Translations under genes and position numbers: made by a program
NCBI GenBank assembly: GCA_026713745.1
Contig: JAPONU010000054.1
Span: 1 to 10,728, forward strand
Length of the DNA: 10,728 nt
Reading direction: 5' to 3'
From: a bacterium
Lineage (GTDB): Bacteria; Actinomycetota; Acidimicrobiia; Acidimicrobiales; CATQHL01
Shown here: piece after piece, positions 5,770 to 10,728 of the stretch
Layout of the letters: the number at the start of each line of letters is the position of its first letter
Position numbering within the stretch: the first letter of the stretch is position 1
Notes under the pieces: generated by a model
Seen by the model: only the letters and a program-made list of their open reading frames with translations
What the model was told of the DNA's origin: nothing
The model's database searches: none

Positions 5770-7698
5770 ATGTCGCGAGGCTCCACCCAGCACCGGACGG
5801 GGATCCGGTTCGTCATCGCAACGCTTGCCTCAACGCTCGCCCTCCTGGCTGCCGCCTCCTCCGGTGTCGCCTCCGACGACCCTCCCGAGGCTGAGACCGC
5901 CACGACAGAGGCTGCGACCGCCGGGGACGGACTCGATGCGACCGGGGACTTGGAGTCACTCGTTGCCCGGCTCCGCCAGAACGCGGCCGAGTTCAGCTAC
6001 ACGGTCGGCAGTGCCGGTGGCGGCCTCACGATTGCGACGATCTCCGAGCCGCTGACGTTCAACCTGGCCGTCTCCAACGATGCCGGGTCCTCGAACGTGC
6101 TGGGCTACCTCTTCGAGGGGCTCACCGAGACCTCCTGGTTGAACGACGAGATCGAACCTGCGCTGGCCGAGTCCTGGGAGCGCTCCGATGACGGCCTCAC
6201 CTGGACGTTCCACCTCCGCAGGGACGTCACCTGGCACGACGGGGAGCCGTTCGGTGCCCACGACGTGGAATTCACGTTCAACCGGATCATCTACAACGAC
6301 GACATCCCGGCATCGGCCCGCGGGGCCTTCGAGTTCCGCCACCTCGACGACGACGGCGCCTGGCAGACCGACCGGATGAGCGTCACCGCCACCGACGACC
6401 ACACGGTGCAGATCATCCTGCCCGCGCCCTTCGCGCCGTTCCTGCGCACGCTCGGCACGGCGATCTACCCTGAGCACCTGCTCGCATCGCACGTCGACGA
6501 CGGCACCTTCGCCTCGGCGTGGGACATCGACACCGATCCGACCGAGATCGTGGGGACCGGGCCGTTCAGCATCGCCGCCTACGAGCCCGGCGAGCGCTTG
6601 GTGCTACAACGCAACCCGCACTACTGGATGACCGACGCGGCCGGCAACCGGCTGCCGTATCTGGATGAGATCACCCACGTCATCGTCGATGACCTCGAAG
6701 CCGAACTCGCCGCCTTCGAGGACGGCACCTCCGACACCCACGGCATCCTCGGCGCGGAGTACGCCGAACTCGAGCCGCTCGGGGCGGAAGGCAACTTCAC
6801 GATCCACCGCCGGGGCCCCACATTCGGAACGACATTCCTGGCCTTCAACGTGAATCCCGGGAGCGATCCCGACACCGGGGAGCCGTACCTGGATCCCGTC
6901 AAGGCGGGGTGGTTCGCCAACACGCAATTCCGCCGGGCGGTGGCTCACAGCGTCGACAAGGACACGCTCATCGGTGAGGTGCACCACGGCCAGGGCTACC
7001 CCCAGTGGTCCTCCATCAGCTCCGCGGCCGACGACTTCTTCAATCCCGACGTGCGGCGCTACGAGTACGACCCGGCGCTCGCCAACGAGATCCTCGACGG
7101 GTTGGGCTGGACGGACACCGACGGCGACGGCGTGCGCGAGGACTCGGCGGGCAACCCCATTGAGTTCACGCTCGTGACCAGCACCGGCAACACCGTGCGC
7201 CAGCAGACCACCGAGGTTATCCGCCGGGGCATGGAGGCCATCGGGCTGGGCGTGGACTACACGGCGATCGAATTCGGTGAGCTCGTCGGCCGGCTCACCG
7301 TCTCCTACGACTGGCAGACCATGGTGATCGGCTTCACCGGCGGTCCCGAGCCCCACAACAGCATCAACCTCTGGCACAGCAGCGGTGGGCTGCACCTCTG
7401 GCACCCCAACCAGGAATCACCCGCCACGGACTGGGAGGCGGAGATCGACGAGCTGTTCGTGAGTGCCGGCCAGGAACTCGACCACGCGGCGCGCGTGGCC
7501 CACTACCACCGGGTCCAGGAGATCGTGGCCGAGAACGTGCCGCTGGTCTACACGACCGTGCCCGAGCGCCTCACCGCGGTGCGCAACGTCTTCGCCAACA
7601 CCACGCCGACCCTCTTCGCCGTCTGGGACATCCGCTACCTGTACCGCACCGACCTGGTGCCCGAGGCGGGGCCCCCGGCGGAGGTCCCGACGGGCTAA
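5770..7698 (+). CDS. ABC transporter substrate-binding protein, family 5 (peptide/nickel type)
   Basis: The product (642 aa from ATG 5770; GTG 5767 would add one residue) is an exported receptor of the family that captures peptides, nickel complexes, sugars or opines for ABC importers. The basic N-terminus and hydrophobic stretch FVIATLASTLALLAAASSG (14-32) form a signal peptide, with possible cleavage after VAS (33-35). An acidic, Ala/Thr-rich linker follows (36-65). Family 5 hallmarks are LAESWERSDDGLTWTFHLR (132-150), TWHDGEPFGAHDVEFTFNRI (154-173), GTGPF (262-266) and the LVLQRNPHYW strand (277-286). DTDGDGVRED (449-458) resembles a calcium-binding loop often seen in these proteins. Where a lipobox cysteine would be expected (LLAAAS) there is none, so it may be released or held by other means. 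No permease or ATPase gene adjoins it: neighbours on both sides run on the opposite strand. The ligand cannot be assigned. Confidence 0.88.
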   Translation: MSRGSTQHRTGIRFVIATLASTLALLAAASSGVASDDPPEAETATTEAATAGDGLDATGDLESLVARLRQNAAEFSYTVGSAGGGLTIATISEPLTFNLAVSNDAGSSNVLGYLFEGLTETSWLNDEIEPALAESWERSDDGLTWTFHLRRDVTWHDGEPFGAHDVEFTFNRIIYNDDIPASARGAFEFRHLDDDGAWQTDRMSVTATDDHTVQIILPAPFAPFLRTLGTAIYPEHLLASHVDDGTFASAWDIDTDPTEIVGTGPFSIAAYEPGERLVLQRNPHYWMTDAAGNRLPYLDEITHVIVDDLEAELAAFEDGTSDTHGILGAEYAELEPLGAEGNFTIHRRGPTFGTTFLAFNVNPGSDPDTGEPYLDPVKAGWFANTQFRRAVAHSVDKDTLIGEVHHGQGYPQWSSISSAADDFFNPDVRRYEYDPALANEILDGLGWTDTDGDGVREDSAGNPIEFTLVTSTGNTVRQQTTEVIRRGMEAIGLGVDYTAIEFGELVGRLTVSYDWQTMVIGFTGGPEPHNSINLWHSSGGLHLWHPNQESPATDWEAEIDELFVSAGQELDHAARVAHYHRVQEIVAENVPLVYTTVPERLTAVRNVFANTTPTLFAVWDIRYLYRTDLVPEAGPPAEVPTG

Positions 7699-7712
7699 CC
7701 GAGCGGCGGGAC
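7684..7712. terminator. possible bidirectional hairpin over two convergent stops
   Basis: GTCCCG (7684-7689) pairs with CGGGAC (7707-7712), and a smaller CGG/CCG stem lies inside the loop. The structure spans the stop codons of both convergent genes, which overlap at CTAA (7695-7698). There is no T-tract. Confidence 0.3.
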
Positions 7713-9200
7713 GATGCTGCTGGTGGGCTCGAAGGTGCCCCAGGCGAACCAGAACGTGTCCACGAACTCGCGGGCCACCAGGCGGTGACCGGCCAGTTCG
7801 CCGGCGGTGGCCTCGCCGAAGAGGTTCCAGGTTGAGCCGGTCTCGTTGTCAACGAAGCCGTCACCGCTGCGGCTGAAGCTCAGCAGCCGCCCGTCCACGC
7901 TGCGTTCGAAGACGCCGCTGGAGCCCACGTCGATCCCGTTGGCCAACTCGGGGGCGTCGATCGCCGAACTGGCCCCGGGAAGGTTCCAGACCACCAGCGC
8001 CACACCGGCCAGTTCCACATCCACGACGCCGGTGTCCGACAGATGTGCGTGCCGCACGGCGACCGCGTCGCCGTCGCCGCGGATGCCCACGACCCGCTCC
8101 TTGGCGGGCAGGCGCTCGTCGATGTCGGTTGATTGGAAGGCGGGGGTGAGCAGGCGCTCGCTGGTCTCGTAGCCGACATAGGGATTGCGCCCGTAGGACC
8201 GGTGATGGCCGGTCTCGGTGGTCAGGACCATGCCGTCGGGGTGGGCGTCGCGCCATGCGGCCCAGGAGACGATGGCCATCGGCCAGAAGTCCAGCTGGGT
8301 GCCGATCAACTCGCCGATCACCGCGAGGCCGTCGAAGTGTGTCCACAGCGACTGCGTCTGGCGGTCGTACATCACCATCGAGGACTGGTACAGAATCCCC
8401 GAGGTGCCGAAGTCCAGGACCCTCCCCGCGGCGTTGCGGTCGTAGGCCACCGAGGAATTGCACAGCGGGCAGTACGAGATGGTCACCGGCACGCCGCCCA
8501 CCGTGTCGTTGACCAGTTCGTGCCAGGTCATGATCTGCAGCGGGTAAGCGCGGGCGTCGCCGTTGATCTCGAGGGCGAGGACGGCCTCGCTGTCGGCCAG
8601 GAAGTCGATCTCGCCGGCCGGAGCGAAGACCGGCTCGTCGAGGGCGGGGATACCGTCGGGCGGCGGGCCGCCGGAGCGGATCTCCTCCGGCGGGATGAGG
8701 GCGGCGAATCCAGGCCAGAACCGGTCCGCCAGTGCCGACGGCACCGACTCCCGCCCGCTGCTGTCGGCGAGCGGCGCCCGGCCGGGTGGGTTCTCGCCGT
8801 TGGCGTTCGGCGGGGGCACGTCGGTCTCGGGTGCGGCAGGAATGAACAGGGTGGTCGTTGTAGGGGTGGCTGCTGTGCTCTCGGCCGGCGCCGGGGTGTC
8901 ATCGCCGGGGGCCGCTTGCGGAGCCGGCGCGGCATCGGTCGGCTCGGGTTGACCGGGCGCTTCGTCCTCGGTCGGGGGGGCGGTCTCGGCGGAGGTCGGC
9001 TGCGCGGAGGCTGTCGCCTGTGTGGCGGGACTCGCGCCGGCGCCGGAGTTCGCTTCGGCGGCAGGTGCCTCCTGAGCGTCGTTCTCCCCGGCTGCAGGGG
9101 ACTCCGGCTCACCGCCGCATGCCACCGCCAGCAGCGCCAGCGCCGCGACGGTCCCGAGGAAGCGAGCTGCCAGGCGGGTGCCGGTCAACCTGCTTGTCAC
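7695..9200 (-). CDS. DUF3179 domain lipoprotein
   Basis: This 501-aa product begins with a lipoprotein signal peptide (ARFLGTVAALALLAVAC, lipobox Cys28), so it should be anchored on the outer face of the membrane. Residues about 30-150 are a low-complexity Ala/Pro/Thr/Glu linker. The rest fits the DUF3179 family, whose biochemical function is not established: GIPALDEPVF (183-192), EINGDARAYPLQIMTWHELV (211-230), the CPLC pair (Cys244, Cys247) in ISYCPLCNSSVAYDR and FGTSGILYQSSMVMYDR (264-280). The conserved His227 and the CxxC could bind a metal or act in redox chemistry; that is inference. The GTG start (9200) overlaps the trpA stop as GTGA, with a weak GAGG 10 bases upstream, so it is probably expressed with trpBA. 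It converges on the solute-binding protein gene with overlapping stops. Confidence 0.85.
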   Translation of the reverse strand: MTSRLTGTRLAARFLGTVAALALLAVACGGEPESPAAGENDAQEAPAAEANSGAGASPATQATASAQPTSAETAPPTEDEAPGQPEPTDAAPAPQAAPGDDTPAPAESTAATPTTTTLFIPAAPETDVPPPNANGENPPGRAPLADSSGRESVPSALADRFWPGFAALIPPEEIRSGGPPPDGIPALDEPVFAPAGEIDFLADSEAVLALEINGDARAYPLQIMTWHELVNDTVGGVPVTISYCPLCNSSVAYDRNAAGRVLDFGTSGILYQSSMVMYDRQTQSLWTHFDGLAVIGELIGTQLDFWPMAIVSWAAWRDAHPDGMVLTTETGHHRSYGRNPYVGYETSERLLTPAFQSTDIDERLPAKERVVGIRGDGDAVAVRHAHLSDTGVVDVELAGVALVVWNLPGASSAIDAPELANGIDVGSSGVFERSVDGRLLSFSRSGDGFVDNETGSTWNLFGEATAGELAGHRLVAREFVDTFWFAWGTFEPTSSIVPPLG

Positions 9201-9994
9201 GTTGGGTGCGCCTCATCGAGGGCGCGCCGCAGCCCGTCGACGAAGGACCCCACGCCTTCGGGCCCCTCCCCTTCCAGCAGCCGCCGCATGACTGCCGAGC
9301 CTACGACCACGCCGTCGGCGACGGTGGTCGCCTCAGCCGCCTGGGTGGGCGTGGAGACCCCCACGCCGACCAGCACCGGCAAGTCGGTGATCTTCTTGAG
9401 CCGGTCGGCGATGACGACCGCGCTGGACGCCAGGGAGGCGCGCTCGCCGGTCACACCCAGCAGACCCACGGCGTAGACGAATCCTCGCGAGCGGGCGCAG
9501 ACGGCCTCCAGCCGCTCGCGCGATGCCGTCGGGGCGGCGAGCAGCACCGTCTCGACGCCGGCCTCGTCCGCCGCGGCGATCCAGGGTCCGCTCTCCTCCA
9601 GAGGCAGATCGGCCAGGATCGCCCCCGAGATGCCTGCGGTGGCCAGCGACAGTGCGAAGCGCCGATGGCCCATGTGGTGCGCGATGTTGTAGTAGGTCAT
9701 GATGACGAGGGGCACGTCCACATCCAGACCTGCTGCGGCGGAGACGAGGCCCCCAGGGGTCGCGCCGGCCGCCAGCGCCCGGTCGCCCGCCTCCTGGATC
9801 GTGGGCCCGTCCATCACCGGGTCCGAGAAGGGGATGCCGATCTCCACGGCGTCGGCGCCGGCGACCGCGGCGGCCTCGACGGCGGCCTCCCAGCCCTCGA
9901 TCCCGCCGGTGATGTACGGCACGAGGCACTTGCGACCCCGGTCGCGGGCCGCACGCAGAGATGCCTCCAGGGCACCGGGTTGAGCCGCGCTCAC
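9197..9994 (-). CDS. trpA: tryptophan synthase alpha chain
   Basis: TrpA cleaves indole-3-glycerol phosphate to indole and glyceraldehyde 3-phosphate and channels the indole to TrpB in the alpha2-beta2 complex. The 265-aa product has the normal length (E. coli 268). Catalytic Glu51 and Asp62 lie in EIGIPFSDPVMDGPTIQ, matching E. coli Glu49 and Asp60. The TIM-barrel landmarks LVIMTYYN (96-103), GAILADLP (124-131) and VGVGVSTP (209-216) follow in order. The GTG at 9994 is chosen because it overlaps the trpB stop (GTGA) and gives a proper N-terminus; the open frame continues upstream only as a shadow of trpB. The 3' end overlaps the DUF3179 gene. Confidence 0.95.
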   Translation of the reverse strand: MSAAQPGALEASLRAARDRGRKCLVPYITGGIEGWEAAVEAAAVAGADAVEIGIPFSDPVMDGPTIQEAGDRALAAGATPGGLVSAAAGLDVDVPLVIMTYYNIAHHMGHRRFALSLATAGISGAILADLPLEESGPWIAAADEAGVETVLLAAPTASRERLEAVCARSRGFVYAVGLLGVTGERASLASSAVVIADRLKKITDLPVLVGVGVSTPTQAAEATTVADGVVVGSAVMRRLLEGEGPEGVGSFVDGLRRALDEAHPT

Positions 9995-10728
9995 CCTTGC
10001 AGCCCCATGACCAGGTCGACGTCCTTGTCGCCCCTCCCCGACAGGTTCAGCAAGACGGTGCGTCCCGCCAGTTCGCGCCGCTCGCGGCTGATCCAGGCCA
10101 GACCGTGGGCGGGCTCGAGCGCGGGGATGATCCCCTCGGTCCGCGACAGCAACTCGAACGCCGCCAGCACCTCGCCGTCGGTGACGTTCTCGTAGCGGGC
10201 CCGGCCGGTGCGAGCCAGGTGGGCGTGCTCGGGTCCAACGCCGGGGTAGTCCAAGCCGGCCGAGATGGACTCCGCCTCGAGGACCTGACCGAACTCGTCC
10301 TGCATGAGGAACGACAGCGAACCGTGCACCACCCCCGGCGTGCCGCGTCCCACCGCCGCTCCCCCGGCGGGCTCGACCCCCACCAGCTCCACGTCGCCGT
10401 CGGCGAACCCGCTGAAGATTCCGGCCGCGTTCGATCCGCCGCCCACGCAGGCCACCACCACGTCGGGATCGCCGCCGAGCAGTTCGATGCACTGGCCGCG
10501 CGCCTCGGTGCCGATGACCCGGTGGAACTCGCGCACCATCCACGGATAGGGATGCGGGCCCATCACCGAGCCCAGGCAGTAGTGGGAGCGCTCCACGGTT
10601 GCCACCCAGTCGCGCAGCGCCTCATTGATGGCGTCCTTGAGGGTCCGGCTGCCGGTGGTGACGGCGTGCACCTCGGCGCCCAGCAGGCGCATGCGGAACA
10701 CGTTCAACTCCTGGCGGCTGACGTCCAC
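9991..10728 (-). CDS. trpB: tryptophan synthase beta chain (5' end outside window)
   Basis: TrpB condenses indole with L-serine to make L-tryptophan using pyridoxal phosphate. Only the last 245 codons are present; by comparison with the usual length of about 400 aa, some 150 N-terminal residues, including the PLP lysine, lie beyond the right edge. Visible are HPYPWMVREFHRVIG, the phosphate-binding loop GGGSNA, LDYPGVGPEHA, and the C-terminal SGRGDKD loop. The frame is open to the edge, and the first in-window GTG is an internal valine, not a start. It precedes trpA with a GTGA overlap, the standard trpBA order. Confidence 0.95.
   Translation of the reverse strand: MDVSRQELNVFRMRLLGAEVHAVTTGSRTLKDAINEALRDWVATVERSHYCLGSVMGPHPYPWMVREFHRVIGTEARGQCIELLGGDPDVVVACVGGGSNAAGIFSGFADGDVELVGVEPAGGAAVGRGTPGVVHGSLSFLMQDEFGQVLEAESISAGLDYPGVGPEHAHLARTGRARYENVTDGEVLAAFELLSRTEGIIPALEPAHGLAWISRERRELAGRTVLLNLSGRGDKDVDLVMGLQG

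Noticed and set aside
8133..9476. Long plus-strand open frame (447 codons) antisense to the DUF3179 and trpA genes
   Set aside because: GC-rich codon bias on the minus strand creates long antisense frames. Its product is Gly/Arg/Val-rich without a recognisable domain, while the opposite strand carries clear family motifs.
9995..10543. Upstream extension of TrpA
   Set aside because: The open frame runs through trpB in another frame and its product is Arg/Gly-rich; the true start is the GTG at 9994 overlapping the trpB stop.
1..10728. CRISPR arrays, insertion sequences, phage genes or defence systems
   Set aside because: I saw no regularly spaced repeats, transposase or integrase motifs, or nuclease/toxin domains; apart from the points listed, the window is core metabolism.

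Overview
This is GC-rich DNA with G/C-dominated third codon positions, GTG/TTG starts and many 1-4 base start/stop overlaps. Protein features (a type II fatty-acid operon in the order fabD-fabH-fabG-acpP-fabF, an AMTPG-type Bcp active site, a DUF3179 lipoprotein with a long Ala/Pro/Thr/Glu linker) suggest an uncultured actinobacterium, perhaps class Acidimicrobiia. That placement is inference; no rRNA is present.

Layout. At the left edge is a minus-strand tRNA-Leu(CAA). From about 366 to 4687 a plus-strand operon encodes the core of fatty acid synthase II: malonyl-CoA:ACP transacylase (FabD, with an unusual C-terminal BCCP-like domain), the initiating ketoacyl synthase FabH, the reductase FabG, acyl carrier protein and the elongating synthase FabF. 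Converging on it from the right is a two-gene minus-strand unit: a Bcp-type peroxiredoxin followed, with a GTGA overlap, by the dehydratase FabZ. FabZ supplies the dehydration step missing from the plus-strand operon. No enoyl reductase is in the window. A single plus-strand gene for a family 5 extracellular solute-binding protein (5770-7698) follows, with no permease or ATPase beside it. The right third is a minus-strand unit trpB (cut by the window edge)-trpA-DUF3179 lipoprotein, again joined by GTGA overlaps.

The most notable feature is the peroxiredoxin. It looks like a broken gene, because a TGA splits it into a 44-codon head and a 109-codon tail. The TGA falls exactly where the peroxidatic cysteine (Cys45 of Bcp) belongs, the reading frame is intact on both sides, the resolving Cys50 is kept, and a stem-loop of the bacterial SECIS type sits at the right distance after the TGA. 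I therefore read it as a 154-residue selenoprotein, U45/C50, translated and probably co-regulated with fabZ.

The second notable feature is the extra domain on FabD. It aligns by eye with the biotin carrier subunit of acetyl-CoA carboxylase but lacks the biotinyl-lysine turn, so it may be a docking or structural relic linking malonyl-CoA supply to malonyl transfer.
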